From Mesorhizobium sp. SARCC-RB16n (GTDB lineage Bacteria > Pseudomonadota > Alphaproteobacteria > Rhizobiales > Rhizobiaceae): a DNA stretch of 64,000 bases. Of this stretch, positions 53,633 through 60,965 are shown piece after piece. Every line of letters starts with the position of its first letter. Position 1 is the first letter of the stretch. The translations under genes were made by a program, and so were the position numbers. The stretch lies in assembly GCF_008520305.1 (NCBI RefSeq), contig NZ_ML703277.1, positions 1 through 64,000 on the forward strand, written 5' to 3'. Under the pieces are notes generated by a model. That model made no database searches and was not told the origin of the DNA. It saw only the letters and a program-made list of their open reading frames with translations.

Positions 53633-54511
53633 ATGACCGATGCCGCCATCGACATCAGGGCAGGAAGCTTCAAGCCGGGAACCTCGGACGCCGAAATAGA
53701 AGCCGCCGCCGCCAAGGCCGCGCAGCATCGCCGCCGCACGGTGATCTTCTGGCGGTATGCCATCCTCATCGTCTTCCTCGCCGCCTGGGAAATCGCCGGG
53801 CGCAAGGCCTGGATCGATCCGTTCTTCTACGCCACGCCAAGTGCGATCGCGCAGAGGCTCTATGAGTGGATGACGGAAGGCACGTCCGAAGGGCCGCTCT
53901 GGTACCATCTCTATGTCACGATGGAGGAGTCTGTCCTCGGCTTCGTCACAGGCTCGGTTGCCGGCATCATCATCGGCGTCGCGCTTGGCCGCAACCGCAT
54001 GGCCGCCGATATTTTTTCCATTTACATCAAGGTGATCAACTCCATCCCTCGCGTGGTGCTGGCGCCGATCTTCATCATGATCCTCGGCCTTGGCCTTGCT
54101 TCGAAAGTGGCACTGGCCTTCGTCATGGTGTTCTTCGTCGTCTTCCACAACGCCTTCCAGGGCGTGCGCGAGGCAGACCGTGCGATGATTGCCAATGCCC
54201 GTATCCTCGGCGCCTCCGACTGGCAGCTGACCCGCTCGGTGATCGTGCCGTCGGCGATGAGCTGGATCTTCGCCAGCCTGCACGTCAGCTTCGGCTTCGC
54301 CATCATCGGCGCCATCGTTGGCGAGTTCGTCGGCTCACGCTACGGTATCGGGCTCTTGATCAACATCGCCAAGGGCTCGTTCGATGCCGCAGGCATGTAT
54401 GCGGCGATCGTCATCATCATGGTGGTGGCGCTGGGCGCGGAATATCTGATGACCATGGTCGAGAACCGGCTGGCGAAATGGCGTCCGCAGCCGCTGCACG
54501 AGACGCAGTAA
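53633..54511 (+). CDS. NitT/TauT-type ABC transporter permease
   Basis: A 292-residue permease with a cytoplasmic N-terminus of about 40 residues, then six or so helices (YAILIVFLAAWEIAG first) and the EAA loop ANARILGASDWQLTRSVIVPSAMSWIFASL (near 195-220), as in SsuC/TauC. ATG at 53633 follows GGGAGGATATA; an in-frame start at 53618 is possible. It completes the ABC importer. It is convergent with the histidine kinase gene, the two stops being 51 bases apart across a short tandem repeat. Confidence 0.92.
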   Translation: MTDAAIDIRAGSFKPGTSDAEIEAAAAKAAQHRRRTVIFWRYAILIVFLAAWEIAGRKAWIDPFFYATPSAIAQRLYEWMTEGTSEGPLWYHLYVTMEESVLGFVTGSVAGIIIGVALGRNRMAADIFSIYIKVINSIPRVVLAPIFIMILGLGLASKVALAFVMVFFVVFHNAFQGVREADRAMIANARILGASDWQLTRSVIVPSAMSWIFASLHVSFGFAIIGAIVGEFVGSRYGIGLLINIAKGSFDAAGMYAAIVIIMVVALGAEYLMTMVENRLAKWRPQPLHETQ

Positions 54512-54535
54512 GCAGATCCGACCGGGCAGGGCCCT

Positions 54536-54589
54536 TAGCCGCAGGCCAATGGCAGACGCACCTAGCCGCCGGCCAATGGCAGGCGCACC
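54536..54589. repeat. 27-bp tandem duplication at the 3' end of the histidine kinase gene
   Basis: The segment 54536-54562 repeats in 54563-54589 with 25 of 27 bases identical. It duplicates the last codons of the kinase: reading the minus strand, VRLPLAGG-stop is followed by a second in-frame VRLPLACG-stop. The gene still ends normally, at the first stop. Confidence 0.85.
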
Positions 54590-55920
54590 TCGACCACCAG
54601 GCCGGCGGCCGCGCCATCCGCAAGGGTGACGCGGCCGCCGGCATTTTCCACCACCTCGCGCACGATGGCGAGCCCGAGCCCGCTGCCATCGTCGGTCGCG
54701 CCGGCGAGCCGGTAGAAGCGCTCGAAGACATGGTCGCGCTCGTCGGCGGGTATGCCTGGCCCGTCGTCGGTAACCGTCAGCACCGCCTCGCCATCGGTGG
54801 CGGCGAGTTTTACGGTGACAGTGCCGCCTGTCGGTGTGTAGCGCAGCGCGTTGTCGACCAGGTTGACGATCATCTCCCGCAGCATCGTGCCGTCGCCGAT
54901 GACCGGTACGGAGCCGGTCTCATCGAGACCAAGATCGATGTTGCGATCGATGGCCCTCGGCGCGTGCGTTTCCAGCACTTGGCGCGCGGCTTGCGTCAGG
55001 TCGATGCGGTCGGCGCGCGGTCGCCGGCTACCTGGTTCAGCGCGCGACAAGGTCAGGAGTTGCTCGGCCAGCCGCGCCAACCGGGCGGAGCTTGCCTGCA
55101 GGGCGACAAGCGCTTCGCGGCGCGCATCGACAGCGGTTTCGCGCAGCGCGTAGCTCGCTTGCGTCGACAACAGCGCCAGCGGCGTGCGCAGTTGATGCGC
55201 GGCATTGGCGATAAAACGGCGCTGTGCCGCCATCTGCGCCCGCACCCGCTCCATATAGGCGTTGAGTGCATCGACCAGCGGCCGGATTTCGCTCTGCGCA
55301 CCGGCGACTTCGATGGGATCGAGTTCGCTGCGTTTCGGTGAACGCACTGCGTCGCGCAGCCTGATGAGTGGCGCCAACCCTCGCCGCAGGCCGAGCAGCA
55401 CGAAGACGCCGGCAATCGCCACCGGCGCCAGTTGCTGTGTGAAGGCGCTGAACCAGAGATGCCGTACCATCGCGTCGTGGCCGAAAAGCGTGACGCCGAC
55501 GGTGACCGATATCGGCGAGTCTTCGCCGGCGCCGACCACGGCGTGCGTAAACGTCAGCAGCCGCAGCGTCTGGTCGCGATAGGTCGCTTCCATACTGGGA
55601 CGCCCGGGAGTCCTGGGCAGCCCGGGATAACCGGTCAACAGACGTCCGCCCGCAGCCTCGACACCGTAGTAGACCCTGTCGCGGTCGCCGGTATCGAACA
55701 TCTCGAGCGCTGCCGGCGGCACCGTGGCGTTGATCACTCCGTCGGTCATTGCGACCTGCTCGGCAATCATCCGTGCCGACCCGACCAGCATGCGATCAGT
55801 GATCAGATCGGCGGTCGCCAGTGCATTGCCATGGCTGGTCCACAGATTGACGGTGGCGAGCCCGGCGAGCGGCAGCACCACCCAGGCCAGCAATTGCAGG
55901 CGAAGGCTGTTAATCCTCAT
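54562..55920 (-). CDS. Sensor histidine kinase (TctE-like)
   Basis: A 452-residue membrane kinase. Two membrane helices (8-25 and 160-178) enclose a periplasmic sensor of about 130 residues of the TctE type; a short HAMP-like linker follows. The phosphoacceptor is His242 in NAAHQLRTPL, with NLVDNALRYTP (N box), DDGPGIP and GSGLGLAIV (G boxes) downstream. It partners the response regulator at 55933; TctDE-type systems often respond to carboxylic acids. ATG at 55920 lies just after a 16-bp duplication of the junction. It is convergent with the ABC importer, which may be a target, but this is only inferred. Confidence 0.92.
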   Translation of the reverse strand: MRINSLRLQLLAWVVLPLAGLATVNLWTSHGNALATADLITDRMLVGSARMIAEQVAMTDGVINATVPPAALEMFDTGDRDRVYYGVEAAGGRLLTGYPGLPRTPGRPSMEATYRDQTLRLLTFTHAVVGAGEDSPISVTVGVTLFGHDAMVRHLWFSAFTQQLAPVAIAGVFVLLGLRRGLAPLIRLRDAVRSPKRSELDPIEVAGAQSEIRPLVDALNAYMERVRAQMAAQRRFIANAAHQLRTPLALLSTQASYALRETAVDARREALVALQASSARLARLAEQLLTLSRAEPGSRRPRADRIDLTQAARQVLETHAPRAIDRNIDLGLDETGSVPVIGDGTMLREMIVNLVDNALRYTPTGGTVTVKLAATDGEAVLTVTDDGPGIPADERDHVFERFYRLAGATDDGSGLGLAIVREVVENAGGRVTLADGAAAGLVVEVRLPLAGG

Positions 55921-55944
55921 GGCGCCAAATCCTCATGGCGCTAA
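55913..55944. repeat. 16-bp tandem duplication at the response regulator-kinase junction
   Basis: 55913-55928 and 55929-55944 are 16-base copies differing at one position; each contains CTCATGGCGC (minus strand GCGCCATGAG). The regulator stops at one ATGA and the kinase starts at the other, so a former ATGA overlap seems to have been split by the duplication. Confidence 0.85.
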
Positions 55945-56610
55945 ATCATCGTGGCGCAAGAGGTAGCCGAGGCCACGCAAGGTGGCGATCTGGACCCGCG
56001 ACCCCTCAAGCTTCTTGCGCACACGATGCACATAGATCTCGATGGCGCTTGGATCGGCATCGGTCTCGAAATCATAGATCGCGGCGGACAATGCGGCCTT
56101 GCTCACGGTGCGTCCCGCCTTGATCATCAATTGCTCGAGCACGGCATGTTCGCGCGGCGTCAGTGCCAGCGTCTCGCCGCCGAGCGAAAACAGTCTGGTG
56201 TTGGTGTCGAAGACGAGGTCACCGCAGGCAACGACGGGTGCCGTCCGGTCATTGGCGCGGCGCAGTTGGACGCGGATGCGTGCTTCGAGCTCCTCGATCT
56301 GGAAGGGCTTCGCCAGATAGTCGTCGGCGCCTTCGTTGAGGCCTTTGACCCGGCCATCGAGGCTGGCGTTGGCGGTAAGTACGATCACGGGCACCCGGTT
56401 GCCGCGCGTTCGCAGCATGCGCAGCACTTCCAGTCCGCTCATGCGAGGCAGCGCAAGATCGAGAATGACAAGCGCGTGGTCGCCCGCGGCAAGCGCATGC
56501 TCGACATCCTCGCCGTCATGGACGATGTCGACGACATAATTCGCCTGGCGCAAGGTCTTGCCCAGCCAGTCCGCCAGTTCGCGATTGTCCTCCACAAGCA
56601 GCAATCGCAT
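55933..56610 (-). CDS. OmpR/PhoB-family response regulator (TctD-like)
   Basis: A 225-residue regulator: receiver domain with acidic pocket Glu7/Asp8, phosphoacceptor Asp51 (VILDLALPRMSG), and the conserved Lys in DDYLAKPF near residue 101; then an OmpR-type winged helix (LALTPREHAVLEQLMIKAGRTVSKAALSAAIY..., IEIYVHRVRKKLEGS, RGLGYLL). It is transcribed before the kinase gene. The stop at 55933 leaves 12 bases before the kinase ATG, explained by the 16-bp tandem duplication. The 5' region (56611 on) is shared with the DUF680 cluster. Confidence 0.93.
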   Translation of the reverse strand: MRLLLVEDNRELADWLGKTLRQANYVVDIVHDGEDVEHALAAGDHALVILDLALPRMSGLEVLRMLRTRGNRVPVIVLTANASLDGRVKGLNEGADDYLAKPFQIEELEARIRVQLRRANDRTAPVVACGDLVFDTNTRLFSLGGETLALTPREHAVLEQLMIKAGRTVSKAALSAAIYDFETDADPSAIEIYVHRVRKKLEGSRVQIATLRGLGYLLRHDDLAP

Positions 56611-57096
56611 GTTTATTGCCGTTCCAGCATCCGCCTGCTTCCGGTCTCAACGGGCCGCCTGGGCTCGATCGGCGCCCCCATTCGGCAATCGGACCCGAAA
56701 TGATCGATAGTATCGATCGCAACGCAAGGCAAATCCGGATTGGCGGCGGCCGGCGACGGTTTTTCGCAGGCTAAGGTAGCCCGTTCAGAGTATTAATCGA
56801 ACCGAACGGTTCGGTTCTGGTTGACGGATTGTATCGCAGACGGTGAACAATGGCCCTAGTCTGCCTTGGCTTGCGCCCCAGGACAAAACGCTAATAGACT
56901 GAAAACATTTGAAAAATCAGACTGAAAATGCTGCACCGCAATATTCATTGTCTATAATATAATGAAGTTCTGCAAAATCGATGCGACTGGAAATCCCAAA
57001 AGGCCTTCCCCATCTGCAGGTGGTCCGAGCGACGCGAAATCCTCCCAAGGGCACGCCACTAGACGGACAGAACAGAGAAATTCTGGAGTAAATAAA
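56611..57096. promoter_or_regulatory. Intergenic region upstream of the DUF680 cluster
   Basis: A 486-base divergent region with no gene. It holds the inverted repeat at 56799-56817, a TTGACG at 56821-56826, a TATAAT box at 56953-56958 in AT-rich DNA, and the conserved leader that starts at 57018. Both the response-regulator promoter (towards the left) and the first DUF680 promoter lie here. Confidence 0.5.
56799..56817. promoter_or_regulatory. Inverted repeat GAACCGAA-CGG-TTCGGTTC, cassette 1
   Basis: Perfect 8-bp arms with a 3-base centre, of the type bound by TetR-like repressors. Its centre is 289 bases before the first DUF680 gene (57097). A related palindrome (57728-57741) lies at the same distance from the third DUF680 gene, and TTGACG follows shortly after both, so the two seem to be homologous. 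Confidence 0.6.
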
Positions 57097-57297
57097 ATGA
57101 CCAAGATCGCTCTTACCGCCGCCGCTATCCTCGTTGCCACGGGCACCGCTTTTGCCGGCAGCGACAATTATGGCTCGGCCAACGCCAACCAGCCCGCCGC
57201 CACTGTCGACCATTCGGTCACCGCTTCGACCTCGAAGTCGACGGCCGCGTCGGTCCAGGCTCCGCAGGGCGCTGACCGCAACCTCTTCGGCCGCTAA
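57097..57297 (+). CDS. DUF680 family small exported protein 1
   Basis: A 66-residue protein with the DUF680 pattern: a 20-residue signal peptide (MTKIALTAAAILVATGTAFA) then GSDNYGSANANQPAATVDHSVTAS... The mature part is about 46 residues and unstructured. DUF680 is known to me chiefly from Mesorhizobium; function unknown. ATG at 57097 follows TGGAG. The upstream leader (from 57018) is nearly repeated before the third gene. It is transcribed with gene 2, 46 bases downstream. Confidence 0.85.
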   Translation: MTKIALTAAAILVATGTAFAGSDNYGSANANQPAATVDHSVTASTSKSTAASVQAPQGADRNLFGR

Positions 57298-57343
57298 TCG
57301 CGACTGCCAATCCATCCAACCTTCAAATTCAGGAGTACTTGAA

Positions 57344-57571
57344 ATGACCAAGATCGCACTCACCGCCGCTGCCATCCTCGTTGCCACCGGCACTGCTTTT
57401 GCCGGCAGCGACAACTACGGCTCCAACAACGCCAACCAGCCGGTTGTCAGCCAGTCGACCTCCAACGTCGACACCTTCCACACCGGCTCTATTCTGAAGT
57501 CCGACAAGGCGCAGGCTGATGCCAATGCCAACGTTCCGGCTCAGTCGGGCCAGGGCATCTGGGGCCGCTGA
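57344..57571 (+). CDS. DUF680 family small exported protein 2
   Basis: A 75-residue paralogue with an identical first 20 residues to protein 1 (MTKIALTAAAILVATGTAFA) and then GSDNYGSNNANQPVV..., ending SGQGIWGR. The ribosome-binding site CAGGAG and the spacing match those of protein 1. It ends 34 bases before a terminator that is repeated after gene 3. Sharing of the N-terminal codons suggests recent duplication. Confidence 0.85.
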   Translation: MTKIALTAAAILVATGTAFAGSDNYGSNNANQPVVSQSTSNVDTFHTGSILKSDKAQADANANVPAQSGQGIWGR

Positions 57572-57605
57572 TCCCTTCAAGCATCGCGTGACTACCGTGA
57601 CTACA

Positions 57606-57641
57606 AAGAGCGGTGGGCCTGGCCCGCCGCTCTTGTTTTTT
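57606..57641 (+). terminator. Intrinsic terminator after DUF680 gene 2
   Basis: AAGAGCGG and CCGCTCTT with an inner GGGC/GCCC stem form a hairpin followed by TTGTTTTTT. The sequence is repeated almost exactly at 58289-58324. Confidence 0.9.
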
Positions 57642-57727
57642 GCGGAAGAGTAGGGTGAGCCAACCCCGGGGCAGGCCATGCCGGACTGCCATCGCGCGGG
57701 CGCAGCCCCGCGTGTTCATTGCGGATC

Positions 57728-57741
57728 GAACCAATCGGTTC
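57728..57741. promoter_or_regulatory. Inverted repeat GAACC-AATC-GGTTC, cassette 2
   Basis: Shorter (5-bp arms) and less perfect than its counterpart at 56799-56817, but centred about 289 bases before the ATG of gene 3, the same spacing as in cassette 1, and followed by TTGACG (57750). It lies in the 452-base gap 57572-58023, which has no gene. The loss of arm symmetry suggests drift after duplication. Confidence 0.5.
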
Positions 57742-58023
57742 AATTAATGTTGACGAGCCGTGAGCGCACTGCGAATCCGTGCCCGGCGAAACAAAGCTCA
57801 ATGCTTCGTGAATTGCGCAATAAATGACTGACATTGTTGACGAAAAGCACTGCTGCTCAAATCTGTGTCTCAACCTCGAGGTCCGCAATCGGGCCGTGAA
57901 GGAACATCTTCGTGATTGGAAGCCGGCGAACGAAAACCCACTTTGAGGTGGTCCGAGCGACGCGAAATTCCTCCCCAGGGCACGCCACTTGACGGACAGA
58001 CCAGAACGACTGGAGTAAAGAAA

Positions 58024-58257
58024 ATGACCAGGATCGCACTTACCGCCGCCGCCATTCTCGTTGCCACGGGCAGCGCCTTCGCCGGTAGCGGCAACTATGG
58101 CTCCGACAACGTCAATCAGCCGGCTGTCACCGCGCCAGCGGGCAAGATCGACCACAGCTACACGGCTTCGATCCGCAAGCCGGTCGAACACCGCGACTTC
58201 AAGCTGACGCCCGATTCGAACCAGCCGGAGTCCGGCCAGGGTAACTGGGGCAACTGA
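58024..58257 (+). CDS. DUF680 family small exported protein 3
   Basis: A 77-residue paralogue: signal peptide MTRIALTAAAILVATGSAFA, then GSGNYGSDNVNQPAVTA..., ending SGQGNWGN. The upstream 78 bases (from 57946) repeat the leader of gene 1. A terminator follows at 58289. The C-terminus QGNWGN echoes QGIWGR and QGIWGN in proteins 2 and 4, so this end is conserved although the middle varies. Confidence 0.85.
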   Translation: MTRIALTAAAILVATGSAFAGSGNYGSDNVNQPAVTAPAGKIDHSYTASIRKPVEHRDFKLTPDSNQPESGQGNWGN

Positions 58258-58288
58258 TCCACGCAGGGCCTCGACTACCTCGACGACA

Positions 58289-58324
58289 AAGAGCGGTGGG
58301 CCTGGCCCGCCGCTCTTGTTTTTT
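58289..58324 (+). terminator. Intrinsic terminator after DUF680 gene 3
   Basis: The same AAGAGCGG...CCGCTCTT hairpin plus TTGTTTTTT as at 57606-57641. It shows that the gene 3 cassette was copied together with its terminator. Confidence 0.9.
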
Positions 58325-58474
58325 GGATGAGTCCAAGGGCATTGGCCGTATCGGCCGATCTTCGCAGTCGGCAAAAAATTCCCGTCCAGGAATAAACCCA
58401 AGCTGCTTCTGGTCTTCTCCTCAGCGGAACCGTCCTCCCAAGACGCCGCCCAACGGATGAACCAGGAGATTGAA

Positions 58475-58714
58475 ATGAACAGACTTGCTCTCGCTACCGC
58501 CGCTATCCTTGTCGCAACCGCAGGTGCATTCGCTGGCAGCGACCACTTTGGCTCCGACAATGCCAACCAGCCTGTTGCCCCGATCACCGGCGTGGATCAC
58601 GACGCCACTGGCGCCGTCAGCAACAACACGAATATGACCGGGCACAAGGCCGACACCAAGATGAAGCCCGCAACCGACTGGCCGGAGCCCGGCCAAGGCA
58701 TCTGGGGCAATTGA
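58475..58714 (+). CDS. DUF680 family small exported protein 4
   Basis: A 79-residue, more divergent paralogue: MNRLALATAAILVATAGAFA, then GSDHFGSDNANQPVAPITGVDHDATGA..., ending PGQGIWGN. The ribosome-binding site is AGGAGAT. It is the fourth member in 1.6 kb. No terminator of the repeated type follows it, and the next gene is convergent (58766). Confidence 0.85.
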   Translation: MNRLALATAAILVATAGAFAGSDHFGSDNANQPVAPITGVDHDATGAVSNNTNMTGHKADTKMKPATDWPEPGQGIWGN

Positions 58715-58765
58715 TGTCAGCGGTGCGGCAGGCCTGATCCGCCGTACTCGCCAGACACCGGATTT

Positions 58766-59281
58766 CTACCTTAAATCCTTCGGCCGCAGGCAATGTGTCA
58801 GCCGGGCGGCCGACAGGCCAGACCAATCGTCTTCAAAGACAAAGCGCGCGAGAGCTGTTGTCGGAAACTTTTCCTCGAGCCTCTCGCGCGCCTTGGCCTC
58901 CGATCCCGGTCCGGCAATCTGTTTTGCCAAATCCTCAAGGCCTGGATTGTGGCCGAGAACCAGCAGGCAGCCGCTCGACGGGTCTGCTTTGCGTATCTGG
59001 CGCAGAATATCCGCCGCTGACGCATCGTAGAGTGCTTCGGCAAACGCGACGCGAGGATGCACGGGCAGTTCCGCAGCCACCAGCCGCCACGTATCGCGGG
59101 TGCGCAGTGCCGGCGAAACCAACGCCAGGTCCGGCAGCCAGTCGCGCGCGGCAAGCTCGCGGCCGATCAATCGGGCTGCCTTCACTCCACGGTCCGCCAG
59201 CGGCCGGTCGAAATCATCGAGGTCAGGATCATCCCAGCTCGATTTGGCGTGGCGCAGCAGAAGCAGCTGTCTCATCGGCAT
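58766..59281 (-). CDS. Histidine phosphatase superfamily protein (SixA-like)
   Basis: A 171-residue phosphatase with RHAKSSW near residues 10-16 (catalytic RHG-type His), LVSPALRTRDTW near 54-65, and LVLGHNPGLED near 107-117 (second His). This is the SixA-like branch, which dephosphorylates phosphohistidine on proteins, but substrates vary. ATG at 59281; two codons later is another ATG. It lies in the same strand as the toxin-antitoxin pair further upstream, with only four bases to the preceding gene. Confidence 0.9.
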   Translation of the reverse strand: MPMRQLLLLRHAKSSWDDPDLDDFDRPLADRGVKAARLIGRELAARDWLPDLALVSPALRTRDTWRLVAAELPVHPRVAFAEALYDASAADILRQIRKADPSSGCLLVLGHNPGLEDLAKQIAGPGSEAKARERLEEKFPTTALARFVFEDDWSGLSAARLTHCLRPKDLR

Positions 59282-59284
59282 CGT

Positions 59285-59647
59285 TCAGGACCAGGGAATG
59301 TCGGCATTGAAATCCTTGCCATATCCACCACCATACCGCGCGCCCGTGGTGGTATCAAAGGCCGCCGCCAAAGTACCGAAGATGAACAGGCCTACAAATC
59401 GCTCGTTCCGATCCCACCTGACGGTGACATCTGCCCCGGTGATCGCCCACGCGCCTGAGCGAATATGAATTCTGCCGGCGACCGGTTCAGATGCCTGGCC
59501 CTTGATTTCGCTCAGATAGAAATAGGCCGTGGCATTTTGTGGTCCTTCGGTCTCATCGTATTCGAAGACACCGGCAAGATCACCTTTTCTTCGAATTGCG
59601 CTGTCAAAGACATCCAAGAGTTCGATCCTAAAGCAGCGTCGAGACAT
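59285..59647 (-). CDS. Hypothetical protein overlapping the toxin gene
   Basis: A 120-residue protein of unknown family, beta-rich (FEYDETEGPQNATAYFYLSEIKGQ...ITGADVTVRWDRNERFVGLFIFG), ending YGKDFNADIPWS. ATG at 59647 overlaps the ParE stop by 20 bases, suggesting coupling, but a later start is possible. The gene lies between parE and the phosphatase. It could be a third component of the module or an unrelated small protein. Confidence 0.65.
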   Translation of the reverse strand: MSRRCFRIELLDVFDSAIRRKGDLAGVFEYDETEGPQNATAYFYLSEIKGQASEPVAGRIHIRSGAWAITGADVTVRWDRNERFVGLFIFGTLAAAFDTTTGARYGGGYGKDFNADIPWS

Positions 59648-59921
59648 CGCGCGCGCCGTGCACAATGCGCACGATCTCGATCTGTCCCTCGGCCAGGCGA
59701 CAGAGGATCAGATAGTTGCCAATGGTCAATGCTCTGGCGTCGACGCAGATGACGGGTCTGCGCGGTCCAGATTCGGGAAAGGCAGCAAGCTGCAGGATGC
59801 GCTCGGCGATAGCATCCAGAAAATGGTCGGCGGCACGTGGGCTCCCCTCGGCGACGGCAAGCCAGATATCGACAAGATCATTTTCCGCCGCTGGGCTGCG
59901 GATGATCGGGATTCTTGCCAT
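59628..59921 (-). CDS. ParE/RelE-superfamily toxin
   Basis: A 97-residue toxin of the ParE type: IIRSPAAENDLVDIWLAVAEGSPRAADHFLDAIAERILQLAAFPESG, followed by the strand-rich C-terminus ALTIGNYLILCRLAEGQIEIVRIVHGARD (RIVHGARD is the ParE signature). Such toxins inhibit gyrase or translation. It begins three bases after the antitoxin stop and is thus co-transcribed and coupled. Confidence 0.9.
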   Translation of the reverse strand: MARIPIIRSPAAENDLVDIWLAVAEGSPRAADHFLDAIAERILQLAAFPESGPRRPVICVDARALTIGNYLILCRLAEGQIEIVRIVHGARDVSTLL

Positions 59922-59924
59922 AGG

Positions 59925-60200
59925 CTATTTCTTGGCGGCTTCAACGAGCCGGCTGCGGGCCTTCCGCTTGATGTCTTCGACGTCAAAAGCAGCAAATGGA
60001 CCGCTCTCCAGCCCGTCCGTCCAAGCCTGACGCAATCGGTCCACTTCGGCCTCGCGGAGCGGTTGACGCAGGCGCCACTCGCGTAGCGCCTCGCGGATCA
60101 CTTCGCTTGCCGATCCATAGCGACCGCTGCCGACGGCGTCCTTGACCATCGCCAGCAGTTCAGGGGAAAGCGCCACGCTGACTTTTTCGACTGTCGTCAT
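59925..60200 (-). CDS. ParD-type antitoxin (ribbon-helix-helix)
   Basis: A 91-residue antitoxin: KVSVALSPELLAMVKDAVGSGRYGSASEVIREALREWRLR is a typical ParD/CopG ribbon-helix-helix (SGRYxSASEVIREALR). The C-terminal tail (DIKRKARSRLVEAAKK) should wrap the toxin. ATG at 60200 has an AAGGAGACA site. A palindrome at 60224-60240 lies just upstream and is its likely autoregulatory operator. Confidence 0.9.
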   Translation of the reverse strand: MTTVEKVSVALSPELLAMVKDAVGSGRYGSASEVIREALREWRLRQPLREAEVDRLRQAWTDGLESGPFAAFDVEDIKRKARSRLVEAAKK

Positions 60201-60223
60201 CGAATTGTCTCCTTGAACGGCAA

Positions 60224-60240
60224 GTAGCAATATTTGCTAC
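60224..60240. promoter_or_regulatory. ParD operator palindrome
   Basis: GTAGCA-ATATT-TGCTAC, perfect 6-bp arms with a 5-base centre, 24 bases upstream of the parD ATG. Position and symmetry fit autoregulation by the ParD dimer or the ParDE complex. Confidence 0.65.
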
Positions 60241-60251
60241 CAACCTCAAGG

Positions 60252-60965
60252 TTAGGGCGTGATCCGCGCCAGATGCTCCAGGTCGGCTTCCTCGCGCAGC
60301 GGGTCGGGCGCCATCACCACCGAGGTGCCGTTGTCGGCATCGTCGGCAAAGTGAGCAAGCACGGCGCGGCCGGCCTCCATGCGTGCCTTGCCTTCGGCGA
60401 CGAGTCCCAGCGCCAGCGGATAGAGCCGGTGCTCGGCCTTGAGCACCCGGGCTGCCAGCGTATCGGCATTGTCGCCGACCATCACCGGCACAGCCGCTTG
60501 GGCGATGATCGGGCCGTCATCCATCTCGGGCGTCACGAAATGCACCGTGCAGCCATGGATGCGGATACCGGCGGCCAGCGCCCTTGCATGGGTGTCGAGG
60601 CCCTTGAAGGCCGGCAGCAGGGCAGGGTGGATGTTGATCATGCGACCCTGCCATTTCTGGACGAAGCCGGGGGTCAGGATGCGCATATAGCCGGCCAGCG
60701 CCACGATCTCGGCTTTGAAGGCCGTAAGTGCTGCGTCGATCGCCGCGTCATGTGCTTGCTTACTGCCGTGGTCGGTGCGGGAAATGACCTGGATGGCGAT
60801 GCCGCGTGCCTTGGCGATGCCGAGGCCGGCAGCGTCCGCCTTGTCGGAGATGACGCCGACGATCTCGGCCGGGAAGGCCGGATCGCTGGCCGCCGCGATC
60901 AGCGCGGTCATGTTGGAGCCGCGCCCCGATATCAGGACGACGGTGCGTTTTCTCTGCGTGCTCAT
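60252..60965 (-). CDS. purN: Phosphoribosylglycinamide formyltransferase
   Basis: Transfers a formyl group from 10-formyl-THF to GAR in purine synthesis. The 237-residue protein begins [15 protein letters not shown], and has LAGYMRIL near 90-97, the catalytic [12 protein letters not shown] motif (Asn and His) near 107-118 and the [11 protein letters not shown] segment with the Asp. It is longer than E. coli PurN (212) by a C-terminal extension of about 25 residues. ATG at 60965 overlaps the purM stop as ATGA, so the two are translated together. Confidence 0.95.
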   Translation of the reverse strand: MSTQRKRTVVLISGRGSNMTALIAAASDPAFPAEIVGVISDKADAAGLGIAKARGIAIQVISRTDHGSKQAHDAAIDAALTAFKAEIVALAGYMRILTPGFVQKWQGRMINIHPALLPAFKGLDTHARALAAGIRIHGCTVHFVTPEMDDGPIIAQAAVPVMVGDNADTLAARVLKAEHRLYPLALGLVAEGKARMEAGRAVLAHFADDADNGTSVVMAPDPLREEADLEHLARITP

